From Agathobaculum sp. NTUH-O15-33 (lineage in GTDB: Bacteria; Bacillota; Clostridia; Oscillospirales; Butyricicoccaceae), in contig NZ_CP136187.1 in the NCBI RefSeq assembly GCF_033193315.1, positions 930,001 through 994,000 on the forward strand: a stretch of DNA of 64,000 nucleotides, given 5' to 3'. The position numbers and the translations under genes were made by a program. Shown here in pieces: positions 9,486-17,051 of this stretch. The stretch's first letter is position 1. Each line of letters begins with the position of its first letter. A model generated the notes under the pieces. It was not told the DNA's origin and made no database searches. It saw nothing but the letters and a program-made list of their open reading frames with translations.

Positions 9486-9848
9486 TTGATCGGAAAAAAC
9501 GGCGTGATGCATCAGAAGAGTTTATCGTTTGCTAAAAGCATCGTTAGTGTGTATCAATATTTGACAGATGAAAGAAAAGAATTTGTTTTGTCTAAACAAA
9601 TATTACGCAGCGGAACAAGCATCGGAGCCAATATAGCGGAATCGCAATACGCTGTTAGCCGAAAGGATTTCTTAAACAAGCTGTATATCGCTCTGAAAGA
9701 GTGTGCGGAGACTCTGTATTGGCTCGAGCTTTTGAGAGATTGCGCCTATATTACGCAAACGCAGTACAAGGAATTGCAAGAAAATTGTGAGGAACTGCGC
9801 AAAATATTATCTGCTGCCACAAAGACCCTTCGCGAAAATAACTCCTAA
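9486..9848 (+). CDS. Four-helix-bundle protein (S23/IVP family)
   Basis: A 120-residue, largely helical protein of the four-helix-bundle family first known from 23S rRNA intervening sequences. Typical segments are LSKQILRSGTSIGANIAES (about residues 37-55), KDFLNKLYIALKECAETLYW (about 61-80) and a final helix. The TTG at 9486 is the preferred start because AGGAGG lies 6 nt before it, inside the left repeat; ATG 9507 has no such signal. The stop codon TAA (9846-9848) lies inside the right repeat. Codon usage and base composition are AT-rich against neighbours above 55% GC, pointing to transfer. Function is unknown; the family is basic, oligomeric and suspected to bind nucleic acid. Confidence 0.85.
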   Translation: MIGKNGVMHQKSLSFAKSIVSVYQYLTDERKEFVLSKQILRSGTSIGANIAESQYAVSRKDFLNKLYIALKECAETLYWLELLRDCAYITQTQYKELQENCEELRKILSAATKTLRENNS

Positions 9849-9868
9849 TTCCTACTTCCTAACTCCTA
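9842..9868 (-). repeat. Right inverted repeat of the cassette (TAGGARN x4)
   Basis: On the minus strand this reads TAGGAGT, TAGGAAG, TAGGAAT, TAGGAG, the inverted partner of 9459-9485. It supplies the TAA stop of the enclosed gene. Confidence 0.8.
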
Positions 9869-9890
9869 ACTTGATGAAAGGATTGATAAT

Positions 9891-11066
9891 ATGAAGGACT
9901 TATCCTTAAAGTACGGCTGTAACCCGAACCAGAAGCCGGCGCGCATTTTTATGGGCGAGGGCGAGCTGCCGATCGAGGTGCTGAACGGCCGCCCGGGTTA
10001 TATCAATTTCTGCGATGCGTTCAATGCGTGGCAGCTGGTGAAGGCGCTGAAACAGGCTACCGGCCTGCCCGCGGCGGCATCCTTCAAGCATGTTTCGCCC
10101 GCGGGCGCGGCGCTCGGTACCGCGCTTTCGGATATTGAAAAGAAAATATACTTTGTCGAGGACGATCACGAGCTTTCGCCCATCGCGTGCGCGTATGTCC
10201 GCGCGCGCGGCGCGGATCGCCTGTGCTCCTACGGCGATTGGGCCGCGTTAAGCGACGTGTGCGACGCGGACACGGCAAACTATTTGAAGGGCGAGGTTTC
10301 GGACGGCATCATCGCCCCCGGTTACACCGAGGAAGCGCTAGAGATCCTGCGTTCCAAGCGGAAGGGCGGCTATAACGTCGTTAAGATCGATCCTAATTAT
10401 GTGCCCAAGCCGATCGAACAGCGCGATATTTTCGGCGTGACCTTTGAGCAGGGCTACAACGATCTGGCGATCACAAAGGATATGCTGCAAAACATCGTGA
10501 CCGAAAATAAAAACCTGCCTGAAAGCGCGCAGCTTGATATGCTGGTCGCGCTGATCACGCTCAAATACACGCAGTCCAACTCGGTCTGCTACGTCAAGAA
10601 CGGACAGGCCATCGGCGTGGGCGCGGGCCAGCAGAGCCGCATCCACTGCACGCGGCTGGCGGGCAACAAGGCGGATAACTGGTTCCTGCGTCAGCATCCC
10701 AAGGTGCTCGCGCTTGACTTTGTGGACGGCATTCGCCGCCCCGACCGCGACAACGCGATCGACGTTTACCTTTCCGACGAATACGAGGACGTGCTGGCCG
10801 ACGGCGTTTGGCAGCAGACGTTCAAAACCCGCCCCGAGCCGCTCACGCTCGAAGAAAAGAAGGTCTGGTTACAGGGCAACACCGGCGTAACCGTCGGTTC
10901 GGACGCGTTCTTCCCCTTTGGCGACAATGTGGAGCGCGCGCATAAGTCCGGCGCGGCCTATATCGTGCAGCCCGGCGGCTCTATCCGGGATGACCACGTG
11001 ATCGACACCTGCAATAAATACGGCATCGCCATGGCCTTTACGGGCATGCGGTTGTTCCACCATTGA
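9891..11066 (+). CDS. AICAR formyltransferase (PurH-like, transformylase only)
   Basis: Transfers a formyl group to AICAR to give FAICAR. The protein corresponds to the C-terminal transformylase domain of PurH; the catalytic Lys66-His67 are in SFKHVSPAGAA, and GVGAGQQSRIHCT (about 241-253) and FFPFGDNVERA are further hallmarks. There is no N-terminal MGS-like cyclohydrolase domain; 391 residues is the usual length of these stand-alone forms. The cyclohydrolase step is assigned to the PurO-like protein at 8743. RBS GAAAGGA is about 10 nt before the ATG; the stop overlaps the start of the next gene by 4 bp. Confidence 0.9.
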   Translation: MKDLSLKYGCNPNQKPARIFMGEGELPIEVLNGRPGYINFCDAFNAWQLVKALKQATGLPAAASFKHVSPAGAALGTALSDIEKKIYFVEDDHELSPIACAYVRARGADRLCSYGDWAALSDVCDADTANYLKGEVSDGIIAPGYTEEALEILRSKRKGGYNVVKIDPNYVPKPIEQRDIFGVTFEQGYNDLAITKDMLQNIVTENKNLPESAQLDMLVALITLKYTQSNSVCYVKNGQAIGVGAGQQSRIHCTRLAGNKADNWFLRQHPKVLALDFVDGIRRPDRDNAIDVYLSDEYEDVLADGVWQQTFKTRPEPLTLEEKKVWLQGNTGVTVGSDAFFPFGDNVERAHKSGAAYIVQPGGSIRDDHVIDTCNKYGIAMAFTGMRLFHH

Positions 11067-11644
11067 AAACCGCGGGTACAAAAGCGCGGCAAGCGGCAAG
11101 TCTGTTGCTGATTGCGCTTGCCGTGCAGCTCGGCGGGTCGCTGCTTGCCGAGATGGCGAATTTGGATACGGCGTGGCTAATCGGCATTTTGTTTTATGTG
11201 CTGAGCGGCTGGGCGGCCGTGCTGCTCGGCAGTAGGCTGTCGCTCGCGGCGGCAATTTGCGGGGCGGGCGTCTGTCTGGCGCTGCCTTTTTCGCTGCTGC
11301 CGCAGGCGGCCAGCGTGATACTGACCAATGTGATCTATATCGCGCTGTATCTGCCGGTACAGCGCGTGTTCGACCAGCGGCTAAAAATAGCCGAGGTATC
11401 GCGCGCAACGCTTACCATCGGGCGCGGCTGGTCGCTGTTCACGCTGATCGGCCGTGCGCTGTCCATCGCCGACCGTCTGCCCTATTTCGCGGGACAGGAT
11501 AAGCTTTCCGCGGCGCAGGGCCATTTTACCGCGCTGTTTCAGGCCCAGCTTGCGATCGAGGTCGCCGGGCTGCTGGCCGTTGTGATTTCCTATGTGTTTA
11601 TGGTGCGCTATTTATGGCGCGCTAAAAATCTGCTGACCGATTAA
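11063..11644 (+). CDS. Hypothetical membrane protein, first of a coupled trio
   Basis: 193 residues with about five hydrophobic segments (roughly 10-30, 37-56, 60-80, 82-100 and 160-182). I do not recognise a family. The start is a TTG at 11063 that overlaps the upstream TGA stop (TTGA), the usual sign of translational coupling. It is the first of three consecutive small membrane proteins inserted between two purine genes; a transport or sensing role connected with purines would be guesswork. Confidence 0.65.
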   Translation: MKTAGTKARQAASLLLIALAVQLGGSLLAEMANLDTAWLIGILFYVLSGWAAVLLGSRLSLAAAICGAGVCLALPFSLLPQAASVILTNVIYIALYLPVQRVFDQRLKIAEVSRATLTIGRGWSLFTLIGRALSIADRLPYFAGQDKLSAAQGHFTALFQAQLAIEVAGLLAVVISYVFMVRYLWRAKNLLTD

Positions 11645-11661
11645 AGAGGGGAGGTATCCGC

Positions 11662-12180
11662 TTGGTCGGGACGTATTACGCCTATTTAGCGATCGCGGGC
11701 GGCTACCTGCTGAACCTTGCGGGCGGTCAAATCGGCCATGCGGCGGTTTATATCGTCGCCTATGGGCTGATCGCGCTCGGCGGCATTGCGCTGCGCCGGT
11801 TTTCGCCGTGGTATTTCCGCGCCGCGGGCGCGGCCCTTGCTTGCAGCGTGCTGCGCCTTTTGCAGCTCGCTTTGCCGGTGGCGGCGCTGCCGTTTTTGCT
11901 GGCTTGCGGTGTGCTGCATGTGCTGGTCTGCCTCGGTCTGGCGGGGCAGCGGAAGCGGTGCGGCCTTAGCCCCGCCTTGGAATACGTGCTGCTGGCGCTG
12001 GCAGCCGCGCAGTCGCTTGGCGGCGCGGTGCTGCTGACCGGGCTGGCGGATGGCAACATATTTGTCTTTCAAAACCTGCTGCTGGCCGCCAATGCCGGCG
12101 GCGTCATATTCCTAATCGGCATGGTATTCGACGTATTCCGCACCCAAAAGCTGGCGCTGAGAAGCGAGGCGGAGCAATGA
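11662..12180 (+). CDS. Hypothetical membrane protein, second of a coupled trio
   Basis: 172 residues, almost entirely hydrophobic with about six predicted membrane segments and a polar tail (FRTQKLALRSEAEQ). Starts at TTG 11662, 8 nt after GGGGAGG (11647-11653). Its TGA stop overlaps the ATG of the next gene (ATGA), so the trio is translationally coupled. No recognisable family. Confidence 0.65.
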   Translation: MVGTYYAYLAIAGGYLLNLAGGQIGHAAVYIVAYGLIALGGIALRRFSPWYFRAAGAALACSVLRLLQLALPVAALPFLLACGVLHVLVCLGLAGQRKRCGLSPALEYVLLALAAAQSLGGAVLLTGLADGNIFVFQNLLLAANAGGVIFLIGMVFDVFRTQKLALRSEAEQ

Positions 12181-12689
12181 AGGAGCTTCGCCAGTTGTTT
12201 CTGCCGTGCGCGCTGGGTATCGCCATGCTGATCGTCGCGCTGTGGGCGGGTTCGTTTGCTTGGCTCGCGCAGTTGCTGGGCTTTATGGGGGTCGCCAACG
12301 GCGCGCAGCTTTTGGCCGAATACCGGCCGAAGCTCCAGCGTACGGTGCGTTTCGCGGTCGGCGCGGTCGCGGCTGCCGTTTTGCTGAAGCTGCTTGGGAT
12401 GGTGCCCGCCGCAAGCGCCTATCGGGGCTGGGAAACGCCGATCGTCCTGCTGATGGACGCGGTGGTGCTCACTTGCCTGTGCGCGCAGTTGGCGGCGCTT
12501 CTCGGCGGCGGCTGGCGGTTTACCTGCTGGGTCGGCGCGCTGCCCGGCGCGGTGGGCGTTTTGGCCGCGCTTGTGCAGTGGCATGGCTACAAGCTCGCTT
12601 GTGAACCGGCCGTGTCCGTGCTGCTGCTCGCGGCGCTTATTTGGATTCTCGCGGCATACCGCCGCTTTCATCAACAAGGAGGACTGAAA
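12177..12689 (+). CDS. Hypothetical membrane protein, third of the trio, running in frame into purD
   Basis: 171 codons from ATG 12177 to the codon before the purD ATG, with no stop codon: the frame continues without interruption into PurD. About five hydrophobic segments are visible, the last (SVLLLAALIWILAAYRRF) next to the junction, which would place PurD on the cytoplasmic side if arginines follow the positive-inside rule. Either a membrane-PurD fusion of 587 residues is made, or the membrane gene has lost its stop by an indel; TGA at 12685 lies one frame away just before purD. Family not recognised. Confidence 0.55.
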
Positions 12690-13940
12690 ATGAAGGTTCT
12701 GGTCATCGGCGGCGGCGGGCGGGAGCACGCCATCGTTCATACCTTAAAGAAAAGCCCGAAGGTGGATCATATTTGGTGCGCGCCGGGTAACGGCGGCATT
12801 GCGGAAGAGGCGGAATGCGTCGACCTGAAGGCTACCGATATCGACGGCGTGGTCGCCTTTGCCAAAGCAAACCAGCCCGATCTTGTCATGGTCGCGCCGG
12901 ACGATCCGCTTGCCCTCGGCATGGTGGACGCGCTGGAAGCCGCCGGGTTCCGCGCTTTTGGCCCGCGTAAAAACGCGGCCGTGATCGAAGGCTCCAAGTC
13001 CTTTGCCAAGGAGCTGATGGAGAAATACAACATCCCCACGGCGGGCTACGCTGTGTTTGAAAATTCGGCGGACGCGATCGAATATATCCGCAAAAACGGC
13101 GCGCCGATCGTCATCAAGGCGGACGGCCTTGCGCTTGGCAAGGGCGTTACCGTTGCCATGACGGAGGAAGAAGCGATCGAAGCCGTGAAGGACGCGATTG
13201 ACGGCGGCAGCTTTGGCGCGGCTGGCGCGCGCGTTGTGATCGAGGAATTTCTCACCGGGCCGGAGGTTTCGGTTCTGGCGTTTGTCGATGGCAAAACGCT
13301 CAAAACCATGCCCTCCGCGCAGGATCACAAGCGCGCTTATGACCACGACGAAGGGCCGAACACCGGCGGCATGGGCGCATTTTCGCCCTCACGCTTCTAT
13401 ACGGACGAAATCGCGGCCACCTGCATGGAAACGATTTTTAAGCCCACCGTCGCCGCCATGGCGCAGGAGGGCCGCCCGTTCAAGGGCGTGCTGTACTTTG
13501 GCCTGATGCTCACGCCGAAGGGCCCCAAGGTGATCGAGTACAACGCCCGCTTCGGCGATCCCGAAACGCAGGCCGTGCTCTCGCGCTTGGACAGCGACCT
13601 TTATGATATTTTTAACGCCGTGATCGATGAAAAGCTGGATCAGATCGACATCAAGTGGGCGGATAACGCCGCGTGCTGCGTCTGCATGGCTTCCGGCGGC
13701 TATCCGGGCGCTTATGAAAAGGGCAAGGAAATCGCCGGTCTGGATCAGGTAACGGATTCCATCGTGTTCCACGCGGGCACGGCGGTGAAGGACGGTAAGC
13801 TTGTTACCGCCGGCGGCCGCGTTCTGGGCGTAACCGCGGTAGCGGATACGCTGGACGAAGCCATCCGCAAGGCCTATGCGGATGTTGAAAAGATCCATTT
13901 TGATCAGGCACATTACCGCACGGATATTGGAGTGAAATAA
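12690..13940 (+). CDS. purD: Phosphoribosylamine-glycine ligase PurD
   Basis: GAR synthetase, ATP-grasp enzyme joining phosphoribosylamine and glycine. N-terminus MKVLVIGGGGREHAIVHTL is canonical; DHKRAYDHDEGPNTGGMG (about residues 212-229) and the metal-binding ARFGDPETQ motif (about 285-293) are present. 416 residues matches the family. ATG 12690 has AAGGAGG (12676-12682) 7 nt upstream, so independent initiation is likely even though the frame is open from the membrane gene upstream. Confidence 0.92.
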   Translation: MKVLVIGGGGREHAIVHTLKKSPKVDHIWCAPGNGGIAEEAECVDLKATDIDGVVAFAKANQPDLVMVAPDDPLALGMVDALEAAGFRAFGPRKNAAVIEGSKSFAKELMEKYNIPTAGYAVFENSADAIEYIRKNGAPIVIKADGLALGKGVTVAMTEEEAIEAVKDAIDGGSFGAAGARVVIEEFLTGPEVSVLAFVDGKTLKTMPSAQDHKRAYDHDEGPNTGGMGAFSPSRFYTDEIAATCMETIFKPTVAAMAQEGRPFKGVLYFGLMLTPKGPKVIEYNARFGDPETQAVLSRLDSDLYDIFNAVIDEKLDQIDIKWADNAACCVCMASGGYPGAYEKGKEIAGLDQVTDSIVFHAGTAVKDGKLVTAGGRVLGVTAVADTLDEAIRKAYADVEKIHFDQAHYRTDIGVK

Positions 13941-14462
13941 ATGAAAACCGAACAGCAGAACCGTATTTTGACCTGTATGGCCGATGTGCTGAACCAGAAC
14001 GGCTTCCGCGCCGAGGTCATGCAGAGCGAGAACGCGCCCACGCTGCTGCGCTGCGAAGCCATGCGGCAGGGCAAGGTAGCCAAGGATGTGGTGATAGAGT
14101 GCTGCTTTATCCCCATGCAGCTGCCGGAAGAGGACATGGGCCTTTTGCAGTTTTTCGTTACCCTGTTCCAGAACGCGCCGGAAACAAACGCGGCGCAGAC
14201 CCGCAAAGCCTGCGCCTACTGCAACGATTTCTGCGCGCTTGGCTCGTTTGGCTATTTTGAAGGAGCGGGGCAAATCTACCTGAAGCATAACACCCTGCTG
14301 GACGGCTCGCTGGAGCTGGAAAAGATCATCACCTTTGTGGCGGATAATATTTCCGTTTTGCTCGCCGCCGTTACTCGTTTTATCGACGGCCTAGCCGCGG
14401 TATCGTTCTCCGGCATGCCGCTGGATTCCGTGATCGATCAGGAACTGTTCCCCAAGCTGTAA
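13941..14462 (+). CDS. Hypothetical protein, possibly YbjN-like
   Basis: 173 residues, starting directly after the purD stop codon (TAA then ATG). A mixed alpha/beta protein without signal peptide or membrane segments; the spacing of hydrophobic strands and the C-terminal helix resemble the YbjN/secretion-chaperone fold, but no motif decides it. It has several Cys (ECCF near 51, CAYCNDFC near 92). It is the last gene before a strong terminator, so it belongs to the purine operon by position. Function unknown. Confidence 0.6.
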   Translation: MKTEQQNRILTCMADVLNQNGFRAEVMQSENAPTLLRCEAMRQGKVAKDVVIECCFIPMQLPEEDMGLLQFFVTLFQNAPETNAAQTRKACAYCNDFCALGSFGYFEGAGQIYLKHNTLLDGSLELEKIITFVADNISVLLAAVTRFIDGLAAVSFSGMPLDSVIDQELFPKL

Positions 14463-14479
14463 AGCGGGATAATAGAAGA

Positions 14480-14517
14480 ATGCAAAACGCTCCTCTGAAA
14501 AGAGGAGCGTTTTGCAT
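14480..14517. terminator. Terminator of the purine operon
   Basis: Perfect 17-bp stem (14480-14496 with 14501-14517) and GAAA loop; A-rich and T-rich ends are within the stem, so it can work in both directions. Confidence 0.85.
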
Positions 14518-14557
14518 AGATATAGAAATGAAAAAGTGATGTGTGCGATAAGCAATA

Positions 14558-14584
14558 GGGGGGACACAAAAGAACCGTCCCCCT
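14558..14584. repeat. REP-like palindrome, family A (partial)
   Basis: GGGGGAC (14559-14565) pairs with GTCCCCC (14577-14583) around a loop ACAAAAGAACC; it shares GAACCGTCCCC with the hairpin at 8.03 kb. Confidence 0.65.
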
Positions 14585-14595
14585 GTGCACGTCTT

Positions 14596-14964
14596 TTAGT
14601 GTTTTAATCTTCTTATAGCATCAATAGAATCTGATAAAACTAAAAGCGAATACCCAATTAAAAGTAGCATAATAGCATGTTCAGGGTGAAGCTCACTTTT
14701 GTGATATCTAAGAAATGCAAAAAGAAAAATTACCATACAAATGAACACACGTCTTATATAATAACACTTTTTAGAGCTTATTCTCAACTTAAATTTATCA
14801 TTCAGCATAAATTCAAAATAGAATAGCGCAATAAAGAGTGGAATTGCGAACAAGATAATGTGTTCAGGAATTTCGTTATGCCCAAACATGCTCAAAATGC
14901 CCATAAGCAATGAAAACAACGACAGTGATGCTATCACATAACAAGTTCGAAGATTTTTCTTCAT
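14596..14964 (-). CDS. Hypothetical membrane protein
   Basis: 122 residues with four hydrophobic stretches, short polar loops and a C-terminal SDSIDAIRRLKH tail. AT-rich compared with the purine genes, like the secreted protein gene just upstream on the same strand. I prefer ATG 14964 over the in-frame ATG at 14997, which would overlap the upstream gene by 26 bp; neither has a strong RBS. Not recognised; probably accessory. Confidence 0.5.
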   Translation of the reverse strand: MKKNLRTCYVIASLSLFSLLMGILSMFGHNEIPEHIILFAIPLFIALFYFEFMLNDKFKLRISSKKCYYIRRVFICMVIFLFAFLRYHKSELHPEHAIMLLLIGYSLLVLSDSIDAIRRLKH

Positions 14965-14971
14965 GTCTTTC

Positions 14972-15601
14972 TTATGCAGGTTCAAACCTGACATCATAAG
15001 CGCTGCTATAGTCTAGTTCCGCATATGGGCGGGTATCCCAACCGGATATTACAGTAGAAGTTCCACCGGAAATTGAATCGTAAATAACAGAGCAACGTGC
15101 ATATCCGCCTGCTTCCTCAACGCTTTTTCGTGCATAATAGTCCTGATATGCGCTGGCAAGACCAGCAGCCGCTAAAAGTTTTGAAAAAACATATTCCGGA
15201 ACAAAACCCAAGACTCCTATTATAACAGCTCTTATAGTGCCAAAATTTCCAGCCAACAATTTGTTTGTTTCTTCTTTATTACAAAAGGTAATAGCATTTT
15301 TTACATAACCGTCGTCAAGCTGATATTTAAAGTCGTATTGATATGTAAGAACTCCGCCGTTGGGTGCATACCACCGCTGAGAGTTTGAGGCAAATGTGGA
15401 TTGTTCCTTGGGAATAAGTGCTGCAACGTGTAGATCATAGTGCTCTAATGCGTCCTGCTCTTCCAACTGCCGATAAATTGAAGCCTTCAATTCTGCATAC
15501 GGGTCAATGTTTTCATTTGCAGCAAATGCGAATGGCATCGAGATTACGCCCATAGAAAAACACAACAAAATGGATACCAATTTTCTCAACGTTTTTTTCA
15601 T
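14972..15601 (-). CDS. Hypothetical secreted protein
   Basis: 209 residues with a clear signal peptide (basic MKKTLRK, hydrophobic core, cleavage likely after AFA at about residue 27). The mature part has no recognised domain; a hydrophobic stretch (about 121-150, AVIIGVLGFVPEYVFSKLLAAAGLASA) could insert into a membrane. RBS AAAAGGAGG is well placed. Low GC. It lies between the purine operon and the agr locus; Agr-controlled exported proteins are common, but no evidence links them here. Confidence 0.65.
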   Translation of the reverse strand: MKKTLRKLVSILLCFSMGVISMPFAFAANENIDPYAELKASIYRQLEEQDALEHYDLHVAALIPKEQSTFASNSQRWYAPNGGVLTYQYDFKYQLDDGYVKNAITFCNKEETNKLLAGNFGTIRAVIIGVLGFVPEYVFSKLLAAAGLASAYQDYYARKSVEEAGGYARCSVIYDSISGGTSTVISGWDTRPYAELDYSSAYDVRFEPA

Positions 15602-15721
15602 AATGAAGTCCTCCTTTTCGTCATGGATACCATAGAAAATACTCGACTTTTTCGGAATTTTTACTCCTTAAAAATGAGATTATTGATGTGATACCATCAT
15701 AGGCATCAAATCCTTTCTTAA

Positions 15722-15826
15722 ATAGAAGATAAGGGGTGGCGATTCCGTCTTATTGGTATTGATGTTGGGAAGAACAATAGAGCCACCGCTTTGTCTTATA
15801 TCTGTGCCAGATATAATAACTTTTAA
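15722..15826 (+). pseudogene. Remnant resembling a phage terminase large-subunit nuclease segment
   Basis: Open stretch of 34 codons between two stops, with no start codon. The decoded piece RLIGIDVGKNNRATALSYI has the first strand of an RNase H-like nuclease (GIDVG) followed by the ATA pattern of PBSX-type terminase large subunits. Too short for certainty; IS110-like transposases also begin with GIDVGK. Confidence 0.3.
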
Positions 15827-15935
15827 CTATAACTCAAAATGATTGATTTGGAAATGTTTTTGTCGGGAAACATGCCTGAAATGGCGTGAAAAATTACTTG
15901 GAGAGCAAGTGAAACGAGTGGATAGAAGAACTGTC

Positions 15936-16094
15936 CGAAACCACTGAAAACCCTTTGTTTGATGGAACAGCATAAACAATGCAGGATATAATAAAATATT
16001 TTACAAAAAAACAAAGAATAACAAATCGTATTAAAGAAGTCGAAAAAAATGGTTTTTCTCTTTCTCAGAAATCTGGACTTTTTCAGTGGTTTCG
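15936..16094. repeat. 15-bp inverted repeat pair (MITE-like span)
   Basis: CGAAACCACTGAAAA at 15936-15950 is repeated exactly inverted at 16080-16094; the tract between is AT-rich. GAACTGTCC flanks both ends in direct orientation, and the right copy continues as GAACTGTCCCCTTGG, close to REP family A. Confidence 0.5.
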
Positions 16095-16128
16095 AACTGT
16101 CCCCTTGGCTTTAAATCTGATATAAAAC

Positions 16129-16260
16129 TCATTTATTCAATTTTTGTGGAACCTCCGGCTCATACATCCCACCATGCGATGCCGTGCCAACGGATACCAC
16201 AGCCGCAAGGAACGCGCAGGCGGCGAGTTTGGTACAGAGCTGATAGATCATTTTTTTCAT
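16129..16260 (-). CDS. agrD: AgrD-type autoinducing peptide precursor
   Basis: 43-residue precursor of a cyclic autoinducing peptide. It has the basic amphipathic N-terminus (MKKMIYQLCTKLAA), a hydrophobic middle and the conserved C-terminal recognition tail YEPEVPQKLNK. By alignment with other AgrD peptides the ring residues are SHGGM (about 28-32) just before YEPEVP; the residue that normally is the ring-closing Cys is Ser28, coded TCG. A lactone rather than thiolactone is predicted, as in Staphylococcus intermedius (established precedent). ATG 16260 overlaps the agrB stop by 4 bp (ATGA) and has GGGAGG upstream. Confidence 0.85.
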   Translation of the reverse strand: MKKMIYQLCTKLAACAFLAAVVSVGTASHGGMYEPEVPQKLNK

Positions 16261-16838
16261 GATGTTTTCCTCCCTTTTCGTGAGTGGATATATATCGCCG
16301 AAATCATGCACAAAGACACGATCCAGAGCGTCAAGGAAATTGTCGCGCCTTCTTGCCGGTGGTACAGACAGAGGACGAATGCAAGAAGCGTCAGGCTATA
16401 ATACAGCACAATGGAGAATCGCCGGTTCTTCTTTCGCACCGCATCGGTAAGCGGTTTGTTTGCGTGAGGGATGGGGGCGAAGAGCACGACCGGCACGGAT
16501 GCCAATAGGTTTTCGCCAAGCAGAAGAATCGCGTTGTCGGGGGATAGCCACATATTACATAGCATGAATAACAGATACGCGCCAATGGTGCAGATGTGGC
16601 AGTGCAAATGCGTTTTTGCATGGTAGCCGCCGCAAAAGCTGCGCAGGCCGACGAAAATAAATAGGTACAGCACGCTATACCAAAGCTGGCCCGCAAGGCC
16701 GCCGATCAGCAGGATAGCGGAAAAGTTGATCAGGTCGGCAATCAGCAATTCAAACCCATATTCGTATATTTCGCGGTCGGCCGAAGGTATAATAGATCGG
16801 GCTATAAAAAAAGCAGTTATTCTAGCAGATATACTCAT
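16257..16838 (-). CDS. agrB: AgrB peptide-processing membrane protease
   Basis: Integral membrane cysteine endopeptidase that trims and cyclises AgrD. The active-site block RSFCGGYHAKTHLHC has His73 and Cys80 at the same spacing as His77/Cys84 of the S. aureus enzyme. 193 residues with about five or six membrane segments is typical. RBS GGAGGG precedes ATG 16838. Coupled to agrD by a 4-bp overlap. Confidence 0.92.
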   Translation of the reverse strand: MSISARITAFFIARSIIPSADREIYEYGFELLIADLINFSAILLIGGLAGQLWYSVLYLFIFVGLRSFCGGYHAKTHLHCHICTIGAYLLFMLCNMWLSPDNAILLLGENLLASVPVVLFAPIPHANKPLTDAVRKKNRRFSIVLYYSLTLLAFVLCLYHRQEGATISLTLWIVSLCMISAIYIHSRKGRKTS

Positions 16839-16869
16839 TCAGGAACCCTCCGTGAAAAAGTCTATCTGT

Positions 16870-16898
16870 AAAATAACTGCTTTTGTCGAAGTTTGCAA
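16870..16898 (-). promoter_or_regulatory. Probable agrBD promoter
   Basis: On the minus strand TTGCAA (16893-16898), 17-bp spacer, TATTTT (16870-16875), 32 nt before agrB. The AT-rich DNA upstream is where AgrA would be expected to bind, but no clear direct repeats were found. Confidence 0.45.
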
Positions 16899-17051
16899 GG
16901 GGTTAGGCAAGTTTTGTATGAATACAGGCAAAATTGGTAATGAGTATCATAAATTATGAAAGAATATGAAATAAAATACAGTTGGAATTACAATGCGAAG
17001 GAAACCAAATTTGTGGCCGGGTGAGTCAGCGATGCCAGTAAGTAAAGATAA

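Larger units (their letters stand above)
9457..9871 (+). mobile_element. Putative cassette: four-helix-bundle gene framed by heptamer inverted repeats
   Basis: Seen: an AT-rich segment, clearly different from the GC-rich genes on both sides, begins 3 bp after the IMP cyclohydrolase stop and ends about 20 bp before the next purine gene. Its ends are 27-bp imperfect inverted repeats made of four TAGGARN units (9459-9485; complement at 9842-9868; 23 of 27 positions match). It holds a single ORF. No transposase is present. Inference: a small inserted, possibly mobilisable unit that has kept the operon readable through it. Confidence 0.6.
15602..16128. other. Low-GC accessory stretch without intact genes
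   Basis: About 530 bp of AT-rich sequence. It contains a short phage-terminase-like coding remnant, a 15-bp inverted repeat pair spanning 159 bp, and short open stretches (for example a 48-codon ORF from ATG 15979) that lack an RBS and resemble nothing. Reads as eroded mobile DNA. Confidence 0.5.

Noticed and set aside
9457..9871. Diversity-generating retroelement with an Avd-like accessory protein
   Set aside because: Avd belongs to the same four-helix fold, but there is no reverse transcriptase, template or variable repeat anywhere in the window.
9457..9871. rRNA intervening sequence
   Set aside because: The family was first seen in 23S rRNA insertions, but this copy lies between protein genes and no rRNA is near.
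15823..16014. 63-codon minus-strand ORF next to agrD
   Set aside because: No RBS, random composition, overlaps the inverted repeat; likely chance in AT-rich DNA.
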